A DNA stretch of 64,000 nt from Hyperoodon ampullatus (GCA_949752795.1 OX457061.1:124826152-124890151), one strand, 5' to 3'. Positions 46,171-58,595 are shown, counted from the first letter of the stretch. Numbers and translations: made by a program. The notes: a model not told the origin generated them from the letters alone.

Positions 46171-46427
46171 TAATAATAATGGGGCAATGTCTACAATTAG
46201 CGAGAGGCTAATTTTAAATGTTCAGTGTAAACCAATACAAACAATAAAACCAATAAGAATAAGGTATATGGACATTTTTCCATTCAAAATTAGCTCATTA
46301 AAATGTTTACTCCCTCAATGAAATGATAAAAGCTTAATTCTTTAAAAAAATCCAACAAGTATTTAGTAAGCATCTATTTTACTTAGAACATGGGAAATAT
46401 CATGAGATTTTTGTTTGTTTATGCATC

Positions 46428-46494
46428 TTTTTTTTTATTGGGGTATAGTTGTTTTACAATGTTGTATTAGTTTCTACTGTACAGTGAAGTGAAG
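46428..46494 (-). mobile_element. Very short L1 3' end, minus strand
   Basis: The reverse complement of an L1 tail: TTTTTTTTATTGGGGTATAG, TGTTTTACAATGTTGTATTA and GTTTCTACTGTACAG. It is followed by GTGAAGTGAAGTGAAGAG. Confidence 0.8.
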
Positions 46495-46532
46495 TGAAGA
46501 GACATTATTTCTAGGTCTGGTTACCAGAAAGG

Positions 46533-46790
46533 TGGCGGGAGGGATAAATTGGGAGTTTGGGATTAACACACACACACGACTATACATAAAATAGATAATC
46601 AACAAGGACCTACTGTATAGCACAGGGAACTCTACTCAATATTTGGTAATAACCTAAATGGGAAAAGAATTTGAAAAAAGGATACATATATATGTATAAC
46701 TGAATCACTTTGCTGCACACCTGAAACTAACACAACATTGTTTATCAACTGTAGTTTAATATATAAGATTTTTTTAAAATAAAGACTTTT
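46533..46790 (+). mobile_element. 5'-truncated L1 3' UTR
   Basis: GGGAGGGATAAATTGGGAGT, CAAGGACCTACTGTATAGCA, ACTGAATCACTTTGCTGCAC and TAACACAACATTGTTTATCA belong to the same 3' UTR type as 44603-44885, oriented opposite to the neighbouring fragment at 46428. Confidence 0.9.
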
Positions 46791-49700
46791 TTTAATCTTT
46801 ACAGTTTGTTTTGGTTCATAATATACACCAACCTCAAAGGTGACATTGACTATAATATAAACAGTAGAAATATATTCTATGTTCATTTTATGATTAACTT
46901 TATGATTCCCACTCTATCAACCTAGGTCAAAACAAAGGGATCAATGACCCAAACTGTGTGAGATGTCAGGTATGGGGGCCACTCCCCACCCCCCCACTGT
47001 TTTCTCTTCTTTATTGTCTTTCAACCTTATGACACGACTGTGGAGCTCCTTGAAAATCCTCATCACTTGTCAATAAGTTTACTCACTTCTCAGTATCAGG
47101 TATCCTGGAACAGTTTAGCAGGCCAAGAACCTGCTTTCTGCATTGATCCTGAGGCAGCTACTGACCATTAGATGGATAAAGTCCTTGCCTTGCTAATTTC
47201 TGCCCTTGTTTCAACTAAGGCTTTTGGAGAACTGATTGCATGGCAGGAGTCAGACAAGATGAGGATAGACTCGCTAAGAAACAAGGAGCTGAGTGCTTCC
47301 ACTCTGGGCAGCATCATTCAGAGCGGACGACAACAACAATTCCCTGATGCTATTTTGCAACTGTTGTTCTCAGCACCATGTTGAAAATATTGCATTTGCG
47401 GATGATGGCACTCTTTCCCTCACTTAAAAGCCTATTTATTTTTCAGCACCACAAAGGATATGTTATTTCAGAATGGAATGATTTCTTTGTATTGCTAGAA
47501 ATTGTGCCATGACCTATTTGGAAATATATATGAAGTCATTTTGGTGCTAAAGGTACTGGAAAATCTATTCCTGAAATATGCAAGCCAAGTCTCCTTCCAC
47601 AGCCTGGTCAGCACAACTTTGGAGCTGTGTTGCTAATTCTCCATAACTCCTAGAGACACATGTTGTGGGGTGTGACTGAGTGTGACTCACAAGAACACCT
47701 GTGGACCTTGTGATTAAGGGAGATAACCCCTCTGCTAAATAAGTAAACCTCACATGCTCAAGTCAGAAGTTTCTTTTGACCTGGTCCCTCCAACCACCAC
47801 CGAGACTTGTGAAACTTGTGAACGAGAGTTTTTCTGCTTCCCTTGGAACTGCTTGTACCAAATTCTCTCAGTCCAGAGAGCCTTGGAGGTAGCATGGTAT
47901 TAAGGGGCAAAAAAAAAAAAAAAAAGAGATAGAGGACAAAACCAGGAATGAATATCACAGAGGCAGATGCACACATCTCAAAAAAAAAAGTACTAAGAAG
48001 TCTAAAATTCAGATTTTATGGAAACATGAAGAGTAAATAGGAGTTTAGTTGCTAACAACTACCAACTAGAAGAAAGCACAGATTTAATGAATGACACAGA
48101 GAGTCGATTCTCTGTCAACTTGAAAGGACCTTTGCAGTATTTACAAAGCAACATAAATATTAAAAAAAAAAACTCATAAGACAATCTTACAACAAAGCAT
48201 GTAAGGTGTCTGTGAGTGCAGAGCATATAAAAAGTGAGCCAGAACTGTGCAACTAAAAGAATTCAGGGCTCAGGTCACAGGATGTCAACAGCACATTTAG
48301 CAATTCACTCAGCAGCTGCCTTACCTGTTATATATGAATAATGCCACATGTGAATATTCTTGGTACTCTAGTAAAAATAAAATTAGCAACTGTTGGGATA
48401 ATATTGTGAGAAATGTAAAGTACCCTATAAATCAATATTGTAATTATTACTTGAGCTAATTAGTAACAAAGTTAATGCCTATCGGCATCAATTTATTATA
48501 ATACAGGACCACTGGGATATGCCCTTGTCAGTACTCCAGCAGGAATTGTTTTTAGATTCCAACCCAATCAAGTTTTCTCTCAAGGGATTTGCTTCCTCAT
48601 AAAAATGGAACTTCCCTGGCTGAGTGACTCTCGGGAGGGGTACAGTCTTCTTTTTATTATGGGCATATATTACAATGAAGATGCAGCCCAGAAATTTTTA
48701 TTCTGGGAATAAAAGACCGAAACCTTACTGACATATGGATTACAGAAGGGAGGAGTGCGGCCTCCACTTTATGTTACAAAATCCCACACGCTGAGAATTT
48801 TGAGAATCCAAAATCTCATCCTGGACCCTCGCAAAGAACATGACTTCCGAGACACAAGGTTAACTGGGATTTCACACAGGAACAATGTACCTTTTATACA
48901 CAAACAATCACCACTGCCAGTGATAGCTATTTCCCCCCTATTTTCCCAGATTCAAGTGTTTATTCATGTTCATGGACTCGCATTGCTAAAGAAAGCTATG
49001 TTACCATTTTTATTTTACTGCATTTTGTTTCCACTTTGCTTAACAAAGATAATCTGCAGAGGTTCATAGTACAACTAAAATATAACTACTAATTGGTTTT
49101 ACAATTTTTGTCAACATACGTGGAAATCAAGCACGTTAGAAATTTATTTTGTTAAAAACAACAGTGTCTTATTTTAACAAGGTGATTCACTAAAAGTTTA
49201 TCCCCTAAAATTGAGTATAATGAGAGTAATGAGGAAGAACAGGAATAAACCCCAAAAGACAAAGAAAACTGGAAAGCAACGGCAGCAGGTAGGATGGATG
49301 TCAAGGGAACGTTTATAGCCGGAAAGCAGGACACATTTCAACTTATTAAGCACAGCAGGGAAAGTGAAAATCTAAGCCAGTAGTCAGGAGGAAGAGGGAG
49401 AAAGGTAAAACTTTTTGTGTCACAGAACCTGGAATGGTTCAAGTTGGGGAAGCTGTTACTTTTGAAGGCAGAAATAGAGAGGAGGGACCAAAAGCAGAAG
49501 CATTTGTTCAGTCTGTTTAAGAAGCAATTTGACTCCCGGAATTGCTAACTCTTTATTGCCTCCTTGCTGCCCTGGCAGAGGACTGGGCTCAAGTCACACA
49601 AGTAGTTGCAGAAACATACGTGAAAGTCCCTGTGCTGCAAAATATGATCCATCAGACCATGCCCCTTTGTTGGGTCCAAGAAGGCTGAAAAAAGTTATCA

Positions 49701-50689
49701 ATGCCTCAGGCAAGAGATGGGGTTACTCTCTAGAGAACCTGGCCGTCCCAAGAGAAAACCTACAGATCCTTATATCTGGGTACCCAGGAACAAGGTCCCC
49801 AAGACAGAGAGATGGAGGGAAGGAGGGACAAGTGAGGGAGGAGAAAGGAGGAAGGAAGGGAAGGAAGCAGTGAGAGATTACCTACACTGGATGCACTTGA
49901 ACCCTGCCCCAATCCACTTTATTGGGCTAGTGCACCCATCCTCCATCTAGTGGATGCTAAGGGCACCCATCTATCCCCTCTTCTGTCCTGGGCCAAGAGA
50001 GAGCCACCAGGCCCTGGAGATTAGAAGCTCCACCCACCCTGACCCACAGTGCTAAGAACTCAGAGGTGACTCTGCCCTTGGGAGCAGACAAAAGGGAAAC
50101 ACCCCTGCTCACTTCCTGTCCCGGAGCAGCGCTTCCTGCACTTTTCTCCTGGGGGTGCTCATTCAGTCAGATCCATGCACCCACACTCCCTCCTCCAGCT
50201 CTATTTCCAGGGAACTTGAACTGAGACCTTACTTGATTTATTTAAATACATTGAGAAGGGCTTTACATCTCTGACAGTTTGGGAATAGGTTCCTAAGAAA
50301 AAACAAAAAGGATCAATTACTGACCTGCAAGGAAAACAAGAACTTGTACAAGGAAGAGAATGAAATAGTTGCATGACATTATATGACGCCACTATGGGTA
50401 AACACAAAATACCCATTTAATCGAAATAAGAGACCAATGTGTTGGGAGGATAAAGAGAAAATAGTTGTGTGGGTGTTGAGGGCAGGGAGGTGAGAAAAGC
50501 AAATCTATTTCCCGCATGAATAATTCAATAAATAACCCCTTAAAAACTAAATGGCAGTTATTTGGTATATGGAAGTAATTAATAGAAGAAACAGTTAAAG
50601 GGTTTGAAAATGAATGTCTTGGGAAAGCAAAAAAGGTGGAGCAAAGGAATGCTGCTTTTTAATTAAAAGTCTTAGAGCACTAGTTGATT
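46791..50689. other. Unique stretch, no gene recognised
   Basis: About 3.9 kb without an assigned mobile element. A poly(A) run lies at about 47910-47925 and a purine-rich patch at about 49805-49870. A 70-codon ATG frame (47172-47384) has a hydrophobic start but no family similarity. The moderately GC-rich part at 49880-50220 may be a diverged repeat that I cannot name. Confidence 0.5.
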
Positions 50690-51260
50690 TTTAAAATTTT
50701 ATACATGTACTTATTTATAAAATATAGATTTACATTCAACATACCTCTGCATATAAGAAATACCTACTAATTTTAGAAAAACCAGAAAAGTAAAAGAACG
50801 TAAAAAGAATCTATAGCCTCAATACCGCATCAGAGATAATTATTTTTAACATTTTATTATGAATCTCCTCAGTCTTATTTTCTTCGGTTATTTTATCTTT
50901 CACAATTTTAATTATTCTGTACATGGAATTTTTTTCATTTAATATTACATCATATGCATTTTCTGCCATTGTTAATCACTTTTTATAAGCATTTTGTTGG
51001 TAAAGTATTTTATTATATAACTTTTATAATGTGTTTAACCATTCTCTTCTTTTTGTATTTTTACAAAACTCCCCATACTTCTCTATTATAAATAATGCTG
51101 CAGTGCACATCTATAAGCATAAGACTTTATTCTCCATATTTTTTAATGTGAAGATACCGAGTATTATCCCTAAATCTTATCAATTTGTAGGGGCTTTCAC
51201 ATCTGAAATCATTTCAACAACATTTTGCCCCCATAAAACAACTTAAAGGCACAGTAGGTT
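50690..51260 (-). mobile_element. Old L1M fragment, minus strand
   Basis: TTTAACCATTCTCTTCTTTT, CTATTATAAATAATGCTGCA and GTGCACATCTATAAGCATAA resemble the minus strand of old L1M sequence. Strongly diverged and AT-rich. Confidence 0.55.
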
Positions 51261-51744
51261 TCATTCTAATGAGATGTTACCTATGTAAATGATTTTCCAG
51301 TTTTTTGGTTTTAGGAGTTTGCCATGTCCCCCTGGGAAACTTTTCACTTTCTAGTAGAACTTCAAGCTTTCCCCAATGAGCACTAAAACAAATAAGTCAT
51401 TCATTTTTTGTGCTGCATTTGCTTCTCTCATTGAATTCATTTCAATCTCCCCCAAGGGGCTTATAATCTTCCTTCCCTGTCTTCTCAGTTCACATATATT
51501 TGAAATTCTCCATTTTTCTTCCCCAAACATGCATTCTTCTTGCAGGTCTTCTTATGATTTATTTGACTGTATGTGCCTTTGCCCTACATTTGTAATACTG
51601 ATTTAGATTTCTTATCCTGTATGCCTTTTAATTTTGGACAATCTTTATGTTCTTCCCTAGATGTATTTTCCCTTGTTTGTCTTCTTCTTCAGCTAATGTT
51701 TGTTAATGATTCCAACACTGTTTAACTCCCATGCGTCAAGAGCA
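51261..51744. other. Unique stretch, nothing recognised
   Basis: AT-rich sequence without repeat or coding signature. Confidence 0.4.
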
Positions 51745-51870
51745 ACCATATGTTGCGTTCCCACTGTATGCCAGGAATCTCTTGTGTCAAATATAATACC
51801 TCATTTTTTTCTTTACTATAACCTGTAAATTATGGATTAGTGGTATTTCACTTTTACACTAGAGGAAAAA
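51745..51870 (-). mobile_element. MIR-like SINE fragment
   Basis: CCACTGTATGCCAGGAATCT, AAATATAATACCTCATTTTT and GGTATTTCACTTTTACACTA follow the reverse MIR pattern (ATGTGCCAGGCACT... ATCTCATTTAATCC... CCATTTTACAG). Confidence 0.5.
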
Positions 51871-53079
51871 AACACCAATTGTAGGGTAAAACAACCAGAC
51901 CCGCTAGTTATTTGAAATAAAGATAGAGCTTCCCATTCTACTCCTTAGAAAATAGAAATGAGAGAGTGAGCAATCGGTCTTGCTTGTTGGTTAGTTTTAA
52001 ATAACTAAATTGAGTCAAACCAATGAAACTCAAGTAAAGTTGACATTTTCCCTTCCATTCTCTGCTTAAATGATTACTTTTTTCATCTGATTTTTCCCAC
52101 TGCCTGAGCTAAATCTTTATAGGGGTCAATTAGCAACACTTTGAAAATCAAACACTGACTGCTTGATTCTAACTACCTAGCATTCAAATACATGGCTCTT
52201 GGCGGAAAAGTGAACTTGGGAAAAAATGAATAGATTGTGTAAGTCCATCTCTACTACTGAGGGGAAAACTATTTAAAAAGCAATATCTAATTAAACATTA
52301 TCTTTTTTGTACAGGGTGACCCCTTTATACCTAAAAATTATGCATTTGCTATTTCTAATATTCTAAAGTATTTTATGTATTCCATTGTTTGATATCAGCA
52401 AGTGTTTAAAGACTTGAATGATTAATCTTCGTGATGTGTTAATCTAATGCAATGTTTCTGATGCCAGTGGTAATTCCTTAACATTCTTCTCTCTCACTGA
52501 TGGGAAGAAACATAGTTCAGAGCAGGATGCACCAGGGATTTCTTCCAACAGCGACACTTCATACTCTTTCTTTTCTTCGTATTGGACTTGATCCTGGCCT
52601 TTGTCTTGTTTGACCTACTTCACCTTTGGAAACCCTGCCTCAAGTGAGTTATCATTAAATCCTTCAGTCTCATTGTCTGTATTCATAAGTGAGTGAGTTG
52701 AAGACAGCTTTCAGGCTTATACTATACACACCCTAACCATAATTCTTTCCTTTTTATTTCTGCATTGTTGATGGAACCTGTATGTTTGTGTCTATGTCCT
52801 GGATTTTTGTCTTCCTTTTCATTTTCTCGCTGTCTGCTGTATTCTGTTGCACCACACCTTGAACCTGTTTTTGTGCACTTCCCCATTCTCACAGTCTCTG
52901 TGTCCATCCCCTCTCTTACGCCAATCCTTCTTCCCAGGCTTTTGGCAACTGCGCATGTTTCTTCTCCCCATCCCAGTCCTTGTCTCGACCACAGGCTAAC
53001 CCCTTTTTCTCTACCAGCACTTAGGGTCTCAGTAACAACGTATGATTCTCATTCCAGTTGCAACCTTTATGGGTTTTTC
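51871..53079. other. Unique stretch, no gene supported
   Basis: No repeat recognised. A pyrimidine-rich open frame (52765-53163) begins at a TTG and encodes a Ser/Pro/Leu-rich sequence without any domain. It runs into the LTR-like repeat and is not called. Confidence 0.45.
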
Positions 53080-53830
53080 CCCACACCAGCAAGCAATTCC
53101 CTGACTGAGTGTCCTACAACTAACTCACTTCTGATGGAGACAGCATCAGAGCCCATAGGTTAAGAGTTCAGTCCTACAAGACTGCCCCCACTTCAGATGC
53201 TAATCACAAATCCAGGCTGTCATCTGTGCTTCTGACCAATCTGCTATAGATCAGAGCTTCCAATGACCCTCTCCTTGGACTCAATTAATTTGCTAGAGTG
53301 GCCCACAGAATGCAGAGAATTATTTTACTTACTAGATTACCAATTTATTATAATAGGACATAACTCAGAAACAGCCAGTTGGAAGAGATACATAGGGTGA
53401 GATATGGGGAAAAGTCACAGAGCTACCATGCCCTCTCTCTGAGCCCCCCACTCTTCCTGAATCTCCCTGTGCTCACCAACCCGGGAGCTCAAAGAACCTG
53501 GTCCTTCTGGGTTTAATGGAGGCTTCTTTAAATAGGCATGATTGATTACATCATTGGCCATTGGTCCTCGAATCAGCCTCCAGCCCCTCTCCCCTCCCTG
53601 GAGGTAGGCAGTAGTGACTGAAACTTCCAACCTTCTAATCATGTGGTTGGTTTCCCTGGCAACCAGCCTCCCTCCTTAAGTGCTTCCAAAAGCCACCTCA
53701 TTAACATAACAAAAGACAACTGTATCGCACTTAGGAAATTCCAAGGACTGTAGGAGCTCCATGCCAGAAATAGGGCCAGTGACCAAATATATATTTCTTA
53801 TCATAAAACACAATATCACACAACCTGTCC
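53080..53830 (+). mobile_element. Ancient mammalian LTR-like repeat
   Basis: A well-known mammalian repeat text: TCAATTAATTTGCTAGAGTG, ACCAATTTATTATAATAGGA, ACATAACTCAGAAACAGCCA, GATTGATTACATCATTGGCC, TAATCATGTGGTTGG and CCACCTCATTAACATAACAA. I recognise the class, most likely a solitary LTR of an ancient endogenous retrovirus-like element, but not its exact name. No viral coding sequence is present. Confidence 0.6.
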
Positions 53831-54844
53831 TCAGTTTCTTCCAGCTGGAAGTAGTTCAGATTTTCTATTTTTAGGTGACTTTCCAATTTTATGTGTTGAA
53901 CATGCACTTGCATATATAACTAAGATGTCCAAGCTCACTTACTTCACATTATAAGAACACTAAAATTACACTTGTTCTCAGCCCACACCTGCAAGTTTTG
54001 TCAAATGTCACACACAGCCCTTGTGTGAGGTCTGGTTCTCTGAGAAGACCTCAGCTGGGAATCAGCATGTATGGAGGTGAGGGGAGAGGGAGCAGCAGTG
54101 ACTGGGCAGAGCCTTGGAATCACGATGCTATTCTGACCCCTGTAAAAGGAGAAGGGAAGGAAGAATCAGGTGAGAATAGTCTCAGACTGCAGCCCCATTT
54201 TAGAAAATGTTTGTCCAGACCAATGGAGAGTCCTTAGGATAAAGTCATCCATTAGAGGATGGCACGTCACAGGAACAGGTTGGCACTAGACCCCTTACTG
54301 CGCTCAGACAAGGCAGACAACATCCTGGGGAAACCATGGTTTTGACACAGAATGGTAAACCTGGATGACAGCAGCTGGGCTGCCTGCCCACTTACACTCT
54401 GCCACAGGAGATCTCAACGGGATACATGGCAGCAGTTTCATGGCCACCACAGCACCTGAGTATCTCATAATGAGACACCAGATATTATTCTTTGCCTCGA
54501 GTCTGGCTTCTTGGGATCCTCACTGCTGTTCTCTGTGCTCCTGCCTCTCAGAATGACCTGAGGCAGGTCTCAGGCTTGGGTGACCTATTTCTGGCCCACC
54601 ATCCTAGGATGATGGCGGGGTGGCTCAAGGGAGCATTATTGCCTGCACTATTATATCCAAGGCATGGCACTGGCCTTTCTCTTAGTTCTTCCATCACAGA
54701 AGAAAACAGTGTGTAACTTGTGGTAGATGTTTGTTAAGCTTGCATTAATTTACTGGAGAGAATTACAACACAGTAGCTTATAACTTACAGTACACATGGC
54801 TGCTGTCAGAGCTCAAAGGATCTGGCCAGTCCTCTACACAAATA
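53831..54844. other. Unclassified stretch, partly GC-rich
   Basis: 54000-54720 is GC-richer with ATG frames of 63-79 codons (53998-54237, 54365-54556, 54492-54716), none recognisable. It may be a diverged repeat, and no family could be assigned. Confidence 0.4.
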
Positions 54845-54990
54845 ATAATGTCATATACAAACAAAGATCATTTTATTTCTTCCTTCCTGATCAGTATGCC
54901 TTATATTTCCTTTTCTTATCACTTTAGCTAGGACATCCAATACTATGTTAAAAAGTAATGGTGAGAGGGAACATCCTTGCCTTGCTCCAG
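54845..54990 (-). mobile_element. L1 ORF2 reverse transcriptase scrap, minus strand
   Basis: The reverse complement contains the ORF2 block around GCAAGGCAAGGATGTTCCCT then CTCACCATTACTTTTTAACA, equivalent to ARQGCSL and LLFNIV. It continues to a decayed DDM-equivalent site. Only about 145 bp remain, with no 3' UTR, so it is an internal relic. Confidence 0.75.
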
Positions 54991-56334
54991 ACCTACATGA
55001 GAAAGTGCCAAGTGCCTCCATACTTTTAGAGCATTATCTTCCCCTGAAGTCTCCAACCTGCCCCTCCATGAAAGGCAGCTCAACCCAACCAGTGAGAGTA
55101 CCCAAAAGGAAAGCTGATCCTCAGCTTTGAGGTCTCAACAACTGGGAACAAAGAGTGGTCCCTGCCTTGGGCCCTGGATGTGCCTCATCATAGGATCATA
55201 GATGGTGGAAATTTAGAGTCCACCCAAGGAAATCAGGGCACACGTGTGCACTCTTATCTAGTGGCCCTGAAGGCACAGTCACATCAGAACATAATATTCC
55301 AACACCAGTACATCCTACAACATCCTGGTTATTGACCTATGTAGATGACGTACAGGTCATTCCTGGAACAAACAGGCAGAACCTCAATCAAGTACAATCC
55401 CTTCCTTCTAGACACCACTTGATATCTCCTGTCAATGAATCTTCCAACAAGAACAAACCCAGAAGAAACTCTACAGAGAAAATACAGTCTAAATCCGCAT
55501 GAAGAAAGACACACTCTTCACTCTCATGAGCAGAAAAGCCCATGGAGACAGTCCTGTCTCAATAATACCCAGCCAAGTAGAATCCTCACTTGGATTCCTC
55601 ACACTCCCCTTTGCAGTCAAACAACCTCTTCATTAAAGCTAATAATTACTTCAAAATGTCTCCAAAGGACAATACAAAGCTACTTTCCATTGATAAAGGA
55701 TCCTTCTAAATAGTTACTATAAACAGTGAAACGGAAAGTCCAATGGGGATATTCAAGGCTTTACCTCAGAGACCGAAAATGTTTATAGCTTTAAAATGAC
55801 ATCTTTTCCCAGCAACTACCAGTTCTATAGAAATTCACAAAAATATCTGAACTTTTTACATATAAAACCATACATATAAATCCAACATCTTTAAAGTACC
55901 AAACGTACAATTTTTTAGTCTGTAAATCTGTACACGTGAACTACCTATGGAATCCCTTCTGTAACTCACCTTTATGATAGCACCTCCTACAGCTTCCAGG
56001 AATGTGCAAAGTACTCTTTGTAGCAGAGTTTCAAAGCAATTCCCTTCCAAATCCAATTATTCCACTTCTAAAGAGATTATTTACACTTAATAACCTTATG
56101 TATTAGACAATCCCTGTTCCCATTTAGCCATATATGTTTCCCACTATGCTTACTGCTGTTCTCTGGATACACACAAAAAGTCTGATCCTCCAAATACCTA
56201 ACAACATTTATAATTTTTTTTTCTCTTCATGCTAAATACGCCCTTTTCTTTCAACCATTTCTCATATTATATGATGTGGGATATTTTAAACAGCATTTTG
56301 CTTGGTTAGCAAGGAAATATAGATTTCTCCACTA
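54991..56334. other. Unique stretch, nothing recognised
   Basis: AT-rich. Frames of 60-92 codons occur (for example 55435-55713) but no family is visible. A TATGTAGATGACGTA phrase at about 55336 recalls a reverse transcriptase motif and is discussed under rejected items. Confidence 0.45.
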
Positions 56335-56515
56335 TCTGCTACCTTTAGAGCCTTAGGGACATCCCTAAGTCTAATTTTTCACATCTTTAACATGGAGCTA
56401 TGGGGAGACTAGCATCTACTTCCATTGGCAATTATGACGTTAAATAGAGATTATGCATTTAAATCAAATAGCACACTACTTGGCGCATAATATTAGCTCT
56501 TGTGCACTTTTGTCT
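56335..56515 (+). mobile_element. MIR-like SINE fragment
   Basis: AGCCTTAGGGACATCCCTAA, TTTTTCACATCTTTAACATG and AGCACACTACTTGGCGCATA follow the MIR order from core to tail, strongly diverged. Confidence 0.5.
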
Positions 56516-56984
56516 GCATAATACTCAGTTCCTATCTTTATTAAAATAAAGTATTGGAATTTGAGCAAATTAGCAGGTGATTTGGCAGGCACTCCTTTCC
56601 TTATAACATCACTGAAATGCACATGCCTTGTCGATAGTCGCAGATCATGCTCATATTCAGGTGAGCATTTCCTCTCCAGAGAGTGCCTTTAGGTCCCTTC
56701 TTTAAATCACAATCACTGTTTGGTGTGGACCAGTGATCAACAAGTCCATGTGGAAAGCAGGAAGCACAACCATGAGGAGGTGAAGATCCAACCCCTGACC
56801 TCCGATGCCCACCAGGCAGGAAGGTGTACAGACGTGTAGATCAACAGTTGTAAGCAGCACACGTGGAATATGTATGAAAAGAGCGATGAAGGAAAGATGT
56901 AAAACGTGTTACCCAAACAGAGATAATTACCAAATGGTTTTCTCAGGAGGATGTCCTATTGAAGAGGCCTTCCATGGGAGTTCC
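56516..56984. other. Unique stretch, nothing recognised
   Basis: No repeat or coding signature recognised. Confidence 0.4.
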
Positions 56985-57810
56985 AACATATTCATTCAAT
57001 TATCTATCCATCTATTCATTCACTCACTAAATCTTTGTTTAATGATTTCTGTGTTCTAGGGACTGTGCTTTCTCTAGTAATGGTTGCACACAATACGGTG
57101 ATAAAGATATGACCCTTGTCCCCAAAGAGAAAACTATCTAGTAGAAGAGAAAAACATATTAACAACTACTTCAATATATGGTGGTTAGAGCCGTGAACTC
57201 TAGGATGTTAAGAGAACATATGATTTCGTTCTAAGAGAAGGCTTCATTGTACTCTAAGTAGGATTGCTAGATTTAGCAAATAAAAATACAGGATGCCCAT
57301 TTATATTTGACTTTCAGATAAACAACAAATATTTTGTAGTATAAACACGTCCCATGAACTATTTGGGACAGACTTATGCAACAAGTTATTTGCTATTTAG
57401 ATGAAGTTAACATTTTAGTGGGTGTCCTGTTTTTTTTATCTGACAACTCTAAATCTGAGGGATGAACTGAATAAAAGTTTTCCCACACCCGGGATGTGTG
57501 GAGAAAACTGGGATACCATGTGAAACAGAGGAAACAGCATCTAAAAGGGCTGGAGACTCGGCACATTGTGAGTCAGACGAACATAGATAAGACCATAAAG
57601 GTGAAGAAAATATTATAAACTCTCTCTCAAGAAGATGGAATTCTATTCCTGAGAGTCACTAGCAGCTATTTAAGGGATTTAAGCAGGGGGTTGACATGTT
57701 CAATTTCTATTTTCCAAACATCAATCTGGCTGCCGTGGGAAGAATGGATTCAGGAAGCAGGTCTGGAGGCGGAGAGGAGGGGCCAATTTAGAAGAGAAAG
57801 AATATAAAGT
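56985..57810 (+). mobile_element. Ancient mammalian interspersed repeat split by a palindromic element
   Basis: The left part (TTCATTCACTCACTAAATCT, GTTCTAGGGACTGTGC, CAATACGGTGATAAAGATAT, about 56985-57220) and the right part (TTTAAGCAGGGGGTTGACAT, CAATCTGGCTGCCGTGGGAA, AATGGATTCAGGAAGCAGG, about 57480-57810) read as successive parts of the same ancient repeat class seen at 19505 and 42560. The family name is not assigned. Confidence 0.55.
57255..57458. mobile_element. Palindromic (hairpin-like) DNA element
   Basis: The left arm GATTGCTAGATTTAGCAAAT...ACAGGATGCCC...AGATAAACAACAAAT is mirrored, in diverged reverse complement, by the right arm ...GGGTGTCCTGT...TTATCTGACAACTCTAAATC. The centre is near ACGTCCCATGAACTATTTGG. 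Such imperfect inverted-repeat elements are typical of non-autonomous DNA transposons. Confidence 0.65.
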
Positions 57811-58424
57811 AGGGTGTTCTTGTCGGAGGGAAGAGTTTGAATGAAGCCTTAAGACAAAGACGTGAAAATCATGGTGTGTCCAGAGAACAGTGAACAGCCT
57901 GGATTGCAAGGGGCAGAGTAGGAGGAAATGCAGCTACAAAGTGAGGTTAAGGCCAATTTTTTTTAGGAAGCTTAAATGGTAAGGTCTTAGACTTAATCCC
58001 TAGAAAGTGGTTGAACGATTTTAAAGGGATTATCGTTATTATCCTATTTCTCACCTTGAGAACTGGGAGAGGTTAGCCTGACTTCTCAAAAATGCCAGAT
58101 GCAATAATGTCAGTGATAATTCTCTGGTGAAGTTGATAATGAGGTCAAGTCAGGGAAGAAATCATTAAAGTATGCTCCTTCTAATCAAATGCCTTAACTT
58201 AGAAAAAATAAACACGGGTTAAAACTGATCCTCTAACTCGTTCTGTAGAAACTTAGATCTTAAAGTACCAAGATTAGTATTCGGAGTGAATGTAAAACCC
58301 AAGACAAAGAAACATAAGGAAAGGGTTATGCTACAACTTGTCCTTGTAAACATTTTCCTCTTCCAGCCCACCTTCCCAGATCCATCTTCATCACCATGAC
58401 TATCACCACTGTCCTCATCATCAT
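57811..58424. other. Unique stretch, nothing recognised
   Basis: No repeat family assigned. A possible continuation of the ancient repeat up to about 57930 is too weak to call. Confidence 0.4.
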
Positions 58425-58595
58425 GAACTACATTTATACGGTACTTACTGTATTCCAGCCAGGAACACTCACAGCAAACTTACACGGTTGGCACTGTCTT
58501 TATCCCCATGTTACCAATAAGGAACTGAAAGCAAAGATAAATCTATAAGTTGTCCAAGGGCACACAGCTAGAAAGTGGCAGGCTGATCCAAAGAT
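58425..58595 (-). mobile_element. MIR SINE
   Basis: ACGGTACTTACTGTATTCCA, TTTATCCCCATGTTACCAAT, GTTGTCCAAGGGCACACAGC and TAGAAAGTGGCAGGCTG match the reverse MIR order closely. Confidence 0.75.

Noticed and set aside
49529..49873. A 114-codon frame ending in a Gly/Lys/Arg-rich tail.
   Set aside because: It starts at a TTG. The basic tail comes from a purine-rich low-complexity patch, and no domain is visible.
52765..53163. A 132-codon Ser/Pro/Leu-rich frame.
   Set aside because: It starts at a TTG, reflects a pyrimidine-rich stretch, and its end overlaps an LTR-like repeat.
55320..55360. A YVDD-like phrase (TATGTAGATGACGTA) recalling a retroviral-type reverse transcriptase motif.
   Set aside because: The flanking codons do not show the other conserved RT blocks and the frame closes quickly. 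It is most likely chance, although a trace of an old endogenous element cannot be excluded.
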